From: Rhodothermus profundi
Lineage (GTDB): Bacteria > Bacteroidota > Rhodothermia > Rhodothermales > Rhodothermaceae
Assembly (NCBI RefSeq): GCF_900142415.1
Contig: NZ_FRAU01000003.1
Coordinates: 273,492 to 337,491 of the forward strand
Reading direction: 5' to 3'
DNA length: 64,000 bases
The translations under genes were made by a program, and so were the position numbers. The notes below the pieces were generated by a model. It was not told the origin of the DNA. It worked only from the letters and a program-made list of their open reading frames with translations, and did no database searches. Below, in pieces: positions 1-8,647 of this stretch; position 1 is the stretch's first letter; the number at the start of each line of letters is the position of its first letter.

Positions 1-775
1 AAAGACGCCAGACGGGTCGTCCCTGCGCCCCACGCTTCGTGAAGATCTGAATGACCCCACCGGCTGCTTCGGTACCGTACAACGTAGCCGCGGCTGCTCC
101 TTTAACAATCTCTACGCGCTCAATATCTTCGGGATTGAGATCGTTCAGCGGGGAGGCCGCCTGGTTCATTTCGGGGTCTCCCGGATAGTAGAGATTGACC
201 CGCACCCCATCGATGTAAATGATCGGATCATTGCTAATGAGCGAGTTATTCCCCCGGAGGCGAATGGTTGCACCGGCCCCGACCTGGCCGGAGTTTTCCA
301 TGACCGTAATACCCGGGGCCTTTCCCTGAATCAGATCGCCAAAGTCCGAAATCGCCACGCGTTCCAGTTGCGTGGCCGTAATCTGCTCCAGCGTGTTGCC
401 AATTTCCCGGCGTCGGGCCAGCCCACCTGTCCCCGTTACCACCACCTCCTCCAGCTCCAGCATGGCCGGCTCCAGCGCAAAATCCTGCACCACCACCTCG
501 CCCGCCCGAACCTCCACGCGGACTTGCTCAATTTGATAGCCCACAAAACGGGCTTCCAGCGTGTACGTCCCGGGCGGCACGTTAGGAATGGTGTACCGGC
601 CGTCTACGTCGGTCGCCGCTCCGGTATTCAGCTCCTGCAGCACAATGTTCACACCGGGGAGCACTTCACCGGTGGTTGCATCCGTTACCGTCCCGCGAAT
701 CGTTCCGGTCTGGGCCCACACCACCGTCGGCCACACCAACCAGAAGACGCTGAGTCGCAGTAGCCGCTGAATCAT
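1..775 (-). CDS. SusC/RagA-type TonB-dependent receptor, N-terminal part
   Basis: Outer-membrane active transporter for a bulky ligand; only the first ~258 residues lie in the window, since the gene runs off the left edge. The start at 775 is followed by a signal peptide ending near VVWAQ. Next comes a carboxypeptidase-regulatory-like beta-sandwich (TVTDATTGEVLPGVN to FVGYQ), then the SusC-type linker EVVVTGTGG, then a plug domain with GKAPGITV, IRLRGNNSL and YIDGVRV. These are family hallmarks of SusC/RagA receptors. The substrate cannot be told, and a SusD partner would lie outside the window. A perfect 16-bp palindrome sits 58 bases upstream of the start codon. Confidence 0.93.
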   Translation of the reverse strand, partial: MIQRLLRLSVFWLVWPTVVWAQTGTIRGTVTDATTGEVLPGVNIVLQELNTGAATDVDGRYTIPNVPPGTYTLEARFVGYQIEQVRVEVRAGEVVVQDFALEPAMLELEEVVVTGTGGLARRREIGNTLEQITATQLERVAISDFGDLIQGKAPGITVMENSGQVGAGATIRLRGNNSLISNDPIIYIDGVRVNLYYPGDPEMNQAASPLNDLNPEDIERVEIVKGAAAATLYGTEAAGGVIQIFTKRGAQGRPVWRL

Positions 776-832
776 GGCTCTTTACCGTTAGGGTAAGGAA
801 TTTTTTTGGAAGCGCTTTTGGCCTATAATATA

Positions 833-848
833 TTACAGATATCTGTAA
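833..848. promoter_or_regulatory. Perfect 16-bp palindrome, candidate operator
   Basis: TTACAGATATCTGTAA is a perfect inverted repeat in the AT-rich 177-base gap between the SusC-type receptor (minus strand, start 775) and the lipoprotein gene (plus strand, start 953). Read on the minus strand it is followed at once by an AT-rich TATTATAG-like element, so a bound regulator would sit over the likely receptor promoter. The site is seen directly; its function is inferred. Confidence 0.4.
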
Positions 849-952
849 GGCTTTGCAATATCTTAACAATGCTTTTTTGATTTTTCAAGATCACTTATCA
901 AAGGTTCCTCTCTTCCGAATCCTTACTCAAAAAAGCTCCCCTTACATCGCAC

Positions 953-1888
953 ATGCGCTGCAGACATAAACTGGGGCTGCTCTGGGTGCTTCTGCTCACT
1001 GGATGTGATGCTACCGATTCGCTGCAGTCGGGAGAAGCTATCTCGTTGGCGCCAGGTAGGGGGTCGTTTCTATACCCCTACCCTTTCTTTGAACAGCCCC
1101 TGACTGTATGGTATTACCTGCCCGACAACTTTCCTCCTGATGGGCGCGTCGTGATTGTCATGCACGGGGTGAAACGTAACGCACATACCTACCGCGATCA
1201 GTGGATCTCTCATGCCCGTCGCTTTCACTTCCTGGTGCTGGCCCCACGATTCCCAGCGCAACAGTTTTCAAGCCGCGGCTACCATCAGGGAAACATGCAG
1301 GATGCCCAGGGACGCTTCCAACCAGAACGGCTCTGGACGTTTACGGTTATTGATTCACTGTTTCAGTACGTGCGGCGTCTGCTGCAGCTCACTACCAACC
1401 GGTTTGCCCTTTATGGACACTCTGCTGGTGGCCAGTTTGTCCATCGATACGCGCTCTTTCGGTCCTCCACGCAGGCCGACCTGCTGATTGCTGCCAACAC
1501 AGGCTGGTACACGCTGCCTCGGTGGGACATTACATACCCCTATGGCCTGAAAGGAAGCCCCCTCACTCGTGTGGACGAGGTGGCCCGCGCGTTCCAGCGC
1601 CGGCTCATTGTACTGCTGGGCGAAAAAGACACCGATCCCCAGGATCCGTATCTGAACAATGCACCGGAAGCGCGGGCGCAGGGTCCCCACCGCTTAGCCC
1701 GCGGTCTGTACTTCTACCAGAACGCCCGGCAACAGGCCGACTCGCTGGGCCTTCCTTTCTGCTGGGGATTGCAAACCGTGCCTGAGGTGGGCCACAGCAA
1801 CCGGGGTATGGCTGGACCAGCGGCCCAGCTCATCGCGTTCCCTCCGGACTCCATCATGCGGTGTGGGAAGTCGGCCTCATCCTCGTAG
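953..1888 (+). CDS. Alpha/beta-hydrolase lipoprotein
   Basis: Predicted lipid-anchored serine esterase or depolymerase. A lipoprotein signal peptide ends in LLTGC (Cys18). The nucleophile elbow GHSAGG places Ser157; Asp226 or Asp228 (GEKDTD) and His281 (EVGHSN) are good candidates for the rest of the triad. The order and the ~310-residue length fit the polyhydroxybutyrate-depolymerase/feruloyl-esterase-like branch of the fold, but the substrate cannot be read from the sequence. The last 12 bases overlap the 3' end of the convergent ThDP-enzyme gene. Confidence 0.85.
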   Translation: MRCRHKLGLLWVLLLTGCDATDSLQSGEAISLAPGRGSFLYPYPFFEQPLTVWYYLPDNFPPDGRVVIVMHGVKRNAHTYRDQWISHARRFHFLVLAPRFPAQQFSSRGYHQGNMQDAQGRFQPERLWTFTVIDSLFQYVRRLLQLTTNRFALYGHSAGGQFVHRYALFRSSTQADLLIAANTGWYTLPRWDITYPYGLKGSPLTRVDEVARAFQRRLIVLLGEKDTDPQDPYLNNAPEARAQGPHRLARGLYFYQNARQQADSLGLPFCWGLQTVPEVGHSNRGMAGPAAQLIAFPPDSIMRCGKSASSS

Positions 1889-3622
1889 GCGGCGCCAGAG
1901 CGCTCGGCCCACAAAGCGCAGCCGATCCCCCGTGGGAAAGCGGGCCAGCACTGTTTTCACCACGCCCTGCGTAAAACGAGTGCGGCGGCTGTAATCAATG
2001 GGCACATCCACCACCACGACTTCGCCTTCCTGCGACCAGGCCAGCGCCTCCCGTAACATCGGCGCAAGCGCTTCAGGTTCGCTGCTCAACCGAACGTACC
2101 GTCCCCCCACAGCCCGGGCAATACCTTCCAGCCGCACCTCACCGAGCACCGTGCAGGTCTTCCGGTTATAGGGGATCTCCTGCCCCTGGGAAATCTGACT
2201 CAGCTCCCCATCGTGAAAGACGCAGCAAAGCACGCCCACGCCCATGCGCCGGGCTGTCAGCAGCTCAAGCCCTGTCATTAAAAATGCCCCATCGCCGACA
2301 ATTGCCACAACCGGTCGGTCTGGGTAGGCCAACCGAGCGCCTATAGCAGCCGGCACCGCATAGCCCATGCAGTTGAAGTCGGATGGCAGAATAAGCGTAC
2401 GCGGCTGCCGCACCTCGAACAGCTCAGCAGTTAGATAGGTGTGGTTCCCATCATCCACGGTAACGATTGCCTCGTCAGGCAGCACCGCCCGCAGCGCATC
2501 AAAAAAGTAAGCCGGGTTAACACGCGCGCCACTGTTGTGCCGATACCAGGCTTCCCGATAGGCTCGTTTGTCAGCCTGAAGCTGCTGCGCAACAGCTTCT
2601 CGACGTGCCGGTCGATCAACGCCCATATCTCGCAGGGCCTCCAGCAGGCGAGGCAGCACAACCCGACTGTCGCCGGCAATGGCCACCTGAGCCGGATAGT
2701 TGGCGTTCAGCACCTGAGGATCCAGGTCGATATGCACAAGCGCTCCGGGCACGCGCACGCCAAAGCTGCCCGTGGGAATCTCGGCAAACCGAGTCCCGAC
2801 CGCCAGGAGCGCATCGCAGTCCTCAAAGGCACGCTCGGCGGCCGGCACCGCCGCCTGCGAAAAACCCATGCCCGCATGCAACGGATGGTTTCCCGGGAAG
2901 GCGCTCAGTCCCTGCAGCGTGGTGGCCACCGGAGCCCCCAGCCGCTCTGCCAGCTCCATCAGCGTCTCCGTAACATCGACCGCGCCCCAGCCGACAAAAA
3001 TGCCCGGACGTTCTGCCCGGGCCAATACCCGGGCAGCCTCTTCGATCAGCGCTTCGTCTGGCGCTTCCGGAGGCGGCGGGGGCCTGAAGGTTGGCAGCGC
3101 CGGGACTTCATCCCGGAAGAGCTGTACATTGACGGGAACTTCTACAAAGACAGGTCCAGGCACGCCTGAAACGGCTGTCCGGTATGCTTCAAAAATTGTC
3201 GGAACGATTTCATCGTGTCGGTGCACGCGCCAGAACCCCTTCGTGACGGCTGCCACCAACCGCTCCTGATCTATTTCGTGGAGCTGAAAGCGATAGGGCA
3301 CGTCGGTGCGAATCCCGCCCGAAATAACCAGCAATGGCACCCCGGCCAGATAGGCCTCTCCCAGTCCTCCCATGGCCAACGCGGCACCAGCCGCCGGCAC
3401 GATGGCCAGGGCACCGATACGATCAGGCGCCACCCGACTGAGGGCATCTGCCATAAAGGCTCCTCCTCCTTCGTGCGTCACCAGCACAGGTCGCACGCGC
3501 TCACTCTGGCCCAGCTCATCGTACAATTCCGTTACGTGCACACCGGGAATCCCAAAGGTGAAAGGCACGGGCAGCTGCTCCAGTGCATACCGAATCAACC
3601 AGGCTCCGCTTTTCTTGGGCAT
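1877..3622 (-). CDS. Acetolactate-synthase-like ThDP-dependent enzyme
   Basis: Member of the acetolactate synthase/pyruvate oxidase family, which uses thiamine diphosphate for decarboxylation or carboligation of 2-oxo acids. All three family domains are present: the N-terminal Pyr domain with the cofactor-activating glutamate (Glu51, in THEGGG), a central Rossmann-like domain, and the C-terminal PP domain with GDG at 443-445. The usual Asn-Asn or Asn-Asp after the GDG helix is replaced by His-Asp (VFHDGE near 470), so the exact reaction may differ. It lies 19 bases downstream of the FAD dehydrogenase on the same strand. No small regulatory subunit (IlvH) is nearby, which argues against a biosynthetic IlvB. 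Confidence 0.82.
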   Translation of the reverse strand: MPKKSGAWLIRYALEQLPVPFTFGIPGVHVTELYDELGQSERVRPVLVTHEGGGAFMADALSRVAPDRIGALAIVPAAGAALAMGGLGEAYLAGVPLLVISGGIRTDVPYRFQLHEIDQERLVAAVTKGFWRVHRHDEIVPTIFEAYRTAVSGVPGPVFVEVPVNVQLFRDEVPALPTFRPPPPPEAPDEALIEEAARVLARAERPGIFVGWGAVDVTETLMELAERLGAPVATTLQGLSAFPGNHPLHAGMGFSQAAVPAAERAFEDCDALLAVGTRFAEIPTGSFGVRVPGALVHIDLDPQVLNANYPAQVAIAGDSRVVLPRLLEALRDMGVDRPARREAVAQQLQADKRAYREAWYRHNSGARVNPAYFFDALRAVLPDEAIVTVDDGNHTYLTAELFEVRQPRTLILPSDFNCMGYAVPAAIGARLAYPDRPVVAIVGDGAFLMTGLELLTARRMGVGVLCCVFHDGELSQISQGQEIPYNRKTCTVLGEVRLEGIARAVGGRYVRLSSEPEALAPMLREALAWSQEGEVVVVDVPIDYSRRTRFTQGVVKTVLARFPTGDRLRFVGRALWRRLRG

Positions 3623-3641
3623 GGTGCTGATTCCAGGATGG

Positions 3642-5255
3642 TTATAAATGACGCGCTGTCAGGCGGGCGGTAAGAATACAGCCGCCCAGAAACGTGCCTT
3701 CCAGCGATCCCTGTCCATGCATTCCCCCGCCTCCGAAACCGGCTGCTTCGCCTACCGCGTAGAGGCCAGGCACGGGCGTATCGTCGGGCCGCAGCACCTG
3801 GCCTTCCAGATTGGTTTTCAACCCTCCCAGACTTTTTCGGCTCAGGATAAAGCAGCGGATGGCAATCAGGGGTCGGGCGCTGGGATCTAAAATGGGCTGA
3901 AAGCGACACAGCCGCAAACGATCTGCTCGATAGGTACGAAAGTTCATCAGGCGTCGCAACTGTTCGTCATTGAAAAAAGCAGGCCCTCGTTCAATCATGG
4001 CATCATAGGCTTGAATATCGCGAAGCATGCCCTCCCCATCAATCTGCAATCCGAACAGACTGCGCGCATTCATGCCATCAATAAGCGCAGCGGGCGTATC
4101 GGCCACAACAATGTCGTCAGCGCATTCATCAATGAGCCGTTGTACCAGGCGATGGTTGCCACGCACCAGCTCCCATAGCATACGCAAGCGCTTTTTATAG
4201 CGAAATGCTTCCATATAGTCGCAGCCCGAGACGGCCAGTTCTCGCACTGCGATCTTGTAATTGAGCACAAGCCAACTGTACTGGCCGGGCTGACGCAGAA
4301 TCTGTTCGACAAGCCAGCGCGTGTCGGTATAGCCTACCAGAGGGGGCGGTCCGATGCGACGGCCTCGTGCATTACACCAGAGGGCCGATCGGGGTGGAAC
4401 CAGACTCAAACCGTCATGGGGGCGTCGACGGGCCGGATGGTGCACGCCAGCCGCATAATGCCACTGAAGATCCAGATGAGTCAGATGAGCGCCCAGGGCG
4501 GCTGCGCGGTCGTGCAACAGGCCATCCGCATAGCGATGCGCTCCGTTCAGCAGTTTAGGAGGGGGGTTGCCCCAGGGGCGATACCAGTGGGCCCGTAGCT
4601 TGCTCAGATCCCCTCCGCAGATGCCCCCTGAGGCAACCACCACTGCTCCTCCGCGCGCCTCAAAGACAGGACCGTCTGGCTCCACATGTCCCTGCACGCC
4701 CACCACATGCCCTCCTTCCTGGATAAAATCCGTCACCGCATGCCGGAAATACAAGGACAACCGATGCCGGTTCGGATGCGCTTCCAGTGCAGCGAGAATG
4801 CGCTGGACAATCTCGTATCCCGTGCCCCAGGCAATATGCCAGCGCGGCACCGAGTTGAGCGGCTCGTAGAGGCCTCGTTCTGGCCAGTACACCAGCGGCA
4901 GGAAGCGCACGCCCAGCTTGTCTAGAAACTCGAAGATAAGGGGAATCGAATGCTCACAATAATGTTGTGCCCAGCGGCGCGGCCAGTGGTCTTCGGGACC
5001 AAAGCGGGCGCAGCGTTGCCAGTCGCGCCAGGCCAGCTCCGGGCTGTCCTGAATGCGCAGGCGCCGCTGATGGGGTGTATCGACCAGAAAGATACCCCCG
5101 AACGACTCGCGCGCCAGTCCCCCCAGTCGCTCTGGCTCATCGCGATCAAGCAACACGACCCAGCGATTCTTTCCCAGAAGTTCCAGGGCCGTAACGAGAC
5201 CAGCCAGTCCTCCCCCGACAATGATTACGTCTGCCTCGTAGCGTAACGGTGGCAT
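3642..5255 (-). CDS. FAD-binding dehydrogenase (fumarate reductase/ketosteroid-dehydrogenase-like)
   Basis: Flavoprotein oxidoreductase of 537 residues. A dinucleotide-binding motif (VGGGLAGL, residues 13-20) opens the protein, and a second FAD contact (LYAVGEAAGFGGGG, then GSLEGTFLGG) closes it. This bipartite arrangement is typical of the succinate dehydrogenase/fumarate reductase flavoprotein superfamily and resembles the ketosteroid-dehydrogenase-like FAD-binding dehydrogenases. No signal peptide is seen, so it is probably cytoplasmic. It is first in a two-gene unit with the ThDP enzyme, which suggests one shared pathway that I cannot name. Confidence 0.83.
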   Translation of the reverse strand: MPPLRYEADVIIVGGGLAGLVTALELLGKNRWVVLLDRDEPERLGGLARESFGGIFLVDTPHQRRLRIQDSPELAWRDWQRCARFGPEDHWPRRWAQHYCEHSIPLIFEFLDKLGVRFLPLVYWPERGLYEPLNSVPRWHIAWGTGYEIVQRILAALEAHPNRHRLSLYFRHAVTDFIQEGGHVVGVQGHVEPDGPVFEARGGAVVVASGGICGGDLSKLRAHWYRPWGNPPPKLLNGAHRYADGLLHDRAAALGAHLTHLDLQWHYAAGVHHPARRRPHDGLSLVPPRSALWCNARGRRIGPPPLVGYTDTRWLVEQILRQPGQYSWLVLNYKIAVRELAVSGCDYMEAFRYKKRLRMLWELVRGNHRLVQRLIDECADDIVVADTPAALIDGMNARSLFGLQIDGEGMLRDIQAYDAMIERGPAFFNDEQLRRLMNFRTYRADRLRLCRFQPILDPSARPLIAIRCFILSRKSLGGLKTNLEGQVLRPDDTPVPGLYAVGEAAGFGGGGMHGQGSLEGTFLGGCILTARLTARHL

Positions 5256-5292
5256 GATAGGACCCGTTGGTAAATCCTGACTTCTGGCTGGG

Positions 5293-5327
5293 AAAATACG
5301 CCTGCTATGGGGACAAAATACGCCTGC
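5293..5327. repeat. 13-bp direct repeat spaced by two helical turns
   Basis: AAAATACGCCTGC occurs at 5293-5305 and 5315-5327, start-to-start 22 bases, in the gap between the FAD dehydrogenase (minus strand) and nth (plus strand). Downstream at 5337-5344 is TATATTTG, which matches the TAnnTTTG -7 element known for Bacteroidota promoters. The repeat could be a regulator site or a chance duplication. Confidence 0.4.
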
Positions 5328-5477
5328 CCATCTATTTATATTTGCACCTCTCCATCAGGAAATGCCCTTTGCCAACTCCGCCTGTTTTTCATAGGCTCAA
5401 AGGAGCGCGCGCTTTTCACCTCTTCCCTTGCAGGAGTGCAACTTTTGTTGGATTTTGTAGCAGCGAGAAGCTTTACA

Positions 5478-6143
5478 ATGAAGTTGTCTATGCCGACCGA
5501 AACAGCTCGCCAGCGGATCGACGCCATCTTAGAGCGTCTTCGCAGCGCTTACCCGGAGGCTACGACTGAACTTCGCTGGGCTACTCCTTTCGAATTGCTT
5601 ATCGTAACGGTTCTTTCGGCTCAGACGACCGACAAGAAGGTCAACGAGATTGCGCCTGAGCTTTTCCGGCGATACCCAACCGCCGAAGCGCTGGCACGCG
5701 CCCGTCCCGAAGAGCTCGAACCCCTCCTGCGACCGCTGGGCTATTTTCGCCAGAAAGCTCGAACCATTGTACGTCTGGCCCGCCAACTGGTCGAACGCCA
5801 CGGAGGCGAGGTCCCGCGTAGCATGGAGGCGCTGACCGCGCTACCGGGCGTAGGACGCAAGACGGCTGCGATTGTGCTGGGCACCGCTTTTGGCATCCGA
5901 GAAGGCATCGCCGTTGACACCCATGTCCGTCGCGTTGCCCAGCGCCTGGGTCTGACCGCACACAAAACGCCCGATAAGATCGAGCAGGATTTGATGACCC
6001 TTGTGCCTCGTGCAGACTGGACATGGTTTGGCCATGCGCTGGTGCTGCATGGCCGCTACGTGTGCCTGGCGCGCCGTCCTCGCTGCAGTCAGTGCGCACT
6101 GGCCGATGTGTGTCCGCGAATCGGTGTCGCCGTGGCTGCCTGA
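5478..6143 (+). CDS. nth: Endonuclease III (DNA glycosylase/AP lyase)
   Basis: Removes oxidized pyrimidines and nicks the abasic site in base-excision repair. The start at 5478 gives 221 residues, close to the usual length; the frame stays open to 5307 but that extension does not resemble the family, and a start at 5490 is also possible. The helix-hairpin-helix LPGVGRKTA holds the catalytic Lys128, and Asp147 lies in VDTHV. The C-terminal 4Fe-4S motif is complete: Cys196-x6-Cys203-x2-Cys206-x5-Cys212. The convergent YraN gene ends 6 bases away. Confidence 0.95.
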   Translation: MKLSMPTETARQRIDAILERLRSAYPEATTELRWATPFELLIVTVLSAQTTDKKVNEIAPELFRRYPTAEALARARPEELEPLLRPLGYFRQKARTIVRLARQLVERHGGEVPRSMEALTALPGVGRKTAAIVLGTAFGIREGIAVDTHVRRVAQRLGLTAHKTPDKIEQDLMTLVPRADWTWFGHALVLHGRYVCLARRPRCSQCALADVCPRIGVAVAA

Positions 6144-6149
6144 AACGGC

Positions 6150-6533
6150 TTACTCAGCCCAGAAAGCGTCCTTAAAATGCGTGATTTCTGGCGGCTGCCC
6201 ATTGCGCAGGACAATGGCCACGACGTCGAACCGGCAGCGGGCGCGTTGCAGGTGGTGTTCATACAAATAGGCGCGCGCTGCCCGGATCAGGTGCCGTCGT
6301 TTTTCGGGCGTGACAGCTTCCTCGGGTCGCCCGAAGTCCAGGCTGCGTCGGGTTTTCACCTCAACAAACACGATCTCGCCGCCATCTTCAGGACGAGGCG
6401 CCGGTTCAAAACACACCAGGTCAATTTCTGCCCGTTCAAAGCGATACTGGCGGGCCAGAATACGATAGCCCTGTTGTTCCAGATAAGCGGCTGCCAGCTC
6501 TTCTCCCTGCTGGCCAATCGAACGTGTGTCCAT
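6150..6533 (-). CDS. YraN/UPF0102 nuclease-fold protein
   Basis: Small PD-(D/E)xK-fold protein of the UPF0102 family, whose cellular role is not firmly established although a Holliday-junction-resolvase-like fold is recognised. Visible family motifs are GQQGEELAAAYLEQQGY at the N-terminus, RAEIDLV, then VFVEVKTRR, which carries the E-x-K of the nuclease core, and FDVVAI near the end. I prefer the start at 6533 (MDTRSIG) because the family usually begins there; one at 6545 adds four residues. It converges with nth. Confidence 0.9.
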   Translation of the reverse strand: MDTRSIGQQGEELAAAYLEQQGYRILARQYRFERAEIDLVCFEPAPRPEDGGEIVFVEVKTRRSLDFGRPEEAVTPEKRRHLIRAARAYLYEHHLQRARCRFDVVAIVLRNGQPPEITHFKDAFWAE

Positions 6534-6649
6534 GAGCATGCGCACGGCTGCGTGTCAGGCCCGTGAACGAAAACGCACGGGATCTCGTTTCCTCCGCGCG
6601 CATTCGATGCGAGCCGTTTGTAGTTTATAGCGAAAAATCGTCCGTACGG

Positions 6650-7477
6650 ATGGCCTCACAACCGCGACCCCTCATTACGTTGACCACTGATTTTGGCACG
6701 CGAGACGCGTACGTGGCTGCCATGAAGGGGGTATTACTCGGTCTGGCCCCCCAGGCTCAACTGGTGGATATTACGCATGACATTCAGCCCCAGGATGTGA
6801 TGGAGGCGGCCTTTGTGTTGCGCGAGGCGATCCCTTATTTTCCTCCAGGCACGATTCACCTGGTTGTTGTTGATCCAGGCGTAGGCACAGAGCGACGGGC
6901 CGTAGCGCTTCGCCATGGCTCTTACTGGTTTGTGGGACCGGATAACGGACTGTTCACGCTCGTGCTGGGCACCGAGCATCCGGATGAGCTCGTCGAGCTT
7001 AATCGACCATCCTTCTGGCGCACGCCAACGCCCAGCCAGACCTTCCATGGGCGCGATATCTTCGCGCCAGCAGCCGGCCATCTGGCCGCCGGTCGTTCGC
7101 TTCAAGAAATCGGAACCCCGATCGAACGGCTTACTACGCTGCGCTGGATGGAACCATCCGCCAGTAACGAAAGCATCCACGGCTGGGTCATTCACGTAGA
7201 CCGCTTTGGCAATTGCATTACGAATATCTCCCGGGAATTATTTGAGCACTACCGCGCAGACCGTCCGTTCAAATGCTACGTGGGCAGCACCCCCTTTACG
7301 CAGGTGCAGCCTACGTATGGAGCAGTAGCCCAGGGCGAGGCGCTTCTCCTGTTCGGCAGCAGCGACTTCTTGGAGATTGCGGTCAATGGCGGCAATGCGG
7401 CCGAGCTGCTCGGCATTCGTCAGGGGACACCGGTCCACATTATCTTTGAACAGAAACCGACGCGCAACCGCTCATGA
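6650..7477 (+). CDS. SAM hydroxide adenosyltransferase (DUF62)
   Basis: Splits S-adenosylmethionine to adenosine and methionine with water; same fold as fluorinase and chlorinase. Family signatures appear in order: TTDFGTRDAYVAAMKG at the N-terminus, VDPGVGTERR supplying the Asp and Arg of the family's Asp-Arg-His set, GPDNGLF, and FHGRDIFAP supplying the His. A C-terminal beta-barrel region starts near IHVDRFGNCITN. The start at 6650 gives 275 residues; the open frame begins at 6563 but the extra 29 residues are not family-like. Its stop overlaps the start of the next gene (ATGA at 7474), which suggests translational coupling. Confidence 0.92.
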   Translation: MASQPRPLITLTTDFGTRDAYVAAMKGVLLGLAPQAQLVDITHDIQPQDVMEAAFVLREAIPYFPPGTIHLVVVDPGVGTERRAVALRHGSYWFVGPDNGLFTLVLGTEHPDELVELNRPSFWRTPTPSQTFHGRDIFAPAAGHLAAGRSLQEIGTPIERLTTLRWMEPSASNESIHGWVIHVDRFGNCITNISRELFEHYRADRPFKCYVGSTPFTQVQPTYGAVAQGEALLLFGSSDFLEIAVNGGNAAELLGIRQGTPVHIIFEQKPTRNRS

Positions 7478-8646
7478 ATGCCTTGCAGGCTACCCCCCGC
7501 GCCCTGCTTACCCATCTGGATGAGCTTTACCGGTTGGCGCAACTGCTAACGCCTGATGCAGAAACGGCCGTCCGACTGGTCCGAACGGTATACCGGGAAG
7601 CGCTGGACGCCCCCCCGCCGGCTGATCAAGCCAGAACCTGGCTGATCGCCCGGTTGCTGCATCACGCGCAGGCTTCCAACACAGCGGAAACCTCAGGCCT
7701 GGCCGCCAGCCAGGAATTGGCAGAACGCATTTTGAGCCGGGTGCTTCCTGCTGCGATCGCTTTGCTGGCAACGCGCGACCGGCTATGGCTGTACCTGTGT
7801 GACGTGCTGGAACTAACGCCTGAGACGGCTGCTTCCCTGCTGCAGGATTCGCCGGAAGGCTACACCCGAGCGCATCAGGCCCTGCGCGGAGCACTCAGCC
7901 GGTATCTTACCGCCGGCCAGTTTGCGCTGCTTGAGTTTGGACTATCCGAGGCCCAGATTCGGTCCCACCTGCGGCAGGCCCTGGGTCGCCTGTTACAACC
8001 GCCGCCTGGTGCCTTGCGCACGGAACTGCTCAACCTGACAGGTAGCCCGTCGCTTGCGTCTGCCCCCCCGTCTCGATCGGTCGTGCACCACCCGGCCACC
8101 CGCACGCTCGTGGCCGTTCTGATCGTGCTGATGGCTGGCTTGCTGGGCTGGCTTGCCTGGCGAAGCACCCGCCCTGCTCCATCGCCTTCAGCCTCTCGTC
8201 CTTCTGACCTGATCCGTCGGTCTGTCGAGCTGGCTGCTTCATTGACCGTTGAGCAGCCGCTGACGCATCCAGCCGAAGCCGAACGCTACCTGGCCCAGCA
8301 GGGCTGGCGCGTCGTCATTCCCGACATTGCGGACGCCCGGCTTATCGGGCTAACGCAGGCACCTGTTCTGCCCGAGCTGAACGTTCCCGTACTGCTTTTC
8401 GAAGATCGCAAAAGCGGCCATACCCTGGCAATCTACCTCTACACCTACGCCCTGCTGGATCGTTATCAGAATCGGTTGTTGCTTGATCCCGATGTGCTGC
8501 GTCAGATTGAAGAAGAGCAGCATTTTGACCTGCATGTGCTGGGACGCCAGCAGGTGCTCGTCTGGCGCTACCGGGACGACATTTACGTAGCGGTTACGGA
8601 AGGAGACGCTGCCGCCCTGCGCGAGCGCATAGCGTTTCCGTCGTGA
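7474..8646 (+). CDS. Sigma-factor-like domain tethered to the membrane by one helix
   Basis: A 390-residue protein of no named family. Residues ~10-170 are alpha-helical and read like a degenerate ECF sigma factor: an N-terminal region-2-like block (LYRLAQLLTPDAETAVRLVR) and a region-4-like block (LELTPETAASLLQDSPEG). Residues 211-229 form one transmembrane helix. The exported C-terminal half (~250-390) has the YLAQQGWRV and VPVLLFEDRKSGHTLAIYLY pattern often seen in outer parts of membrane anti-sigma factors. So it looks like sigma and anti-sigma parts in one chain. It is coupled to the SAM-hydrolase gene and converges with a histidine kinase one base away. The sigma resemblance is by eye and moderate. 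Confidence 0.75.
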   Translation: MNALQATPRALLTHLDELYRLAQLLTPDAETAVRLVRTVYREALDAPPPADQARTWLIARLLHHAQASNTAETSGLAASQELAERILSRVLPAAIALLATRDRLWLYLCDVLELTPETAASLLQDSPEGYTRAHQALRGALSRYLTAGQFALLEFGLSEAQIRSHLRQALGRLLQPPPGALRTELLNLTGSPSLASAPPSRSVVHHPATRTLVAVLIVLMAGLLGWLAWRSTRPAPSPSASRPSDLIRRSVELAASLTVEQPLTHPAEAERYLAQQGWRVVIPDIADARLIGLTQAPVLPELNVPVLLFEDRKSGHTLAIYLYTYALLDRYQNRLLLDPDVLRQIEEEQHFDLHVLGRQQVLVWRYRDDIYVAVTEGDAAALRERIAFPS

Positions 8647-8647
8647 G

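Noticed and set aside
2441..3169. A 242-residue open frame on the plus strand
   Set aside because: It lies opposite the ThDP-enzyme gene and has no family-like motif.
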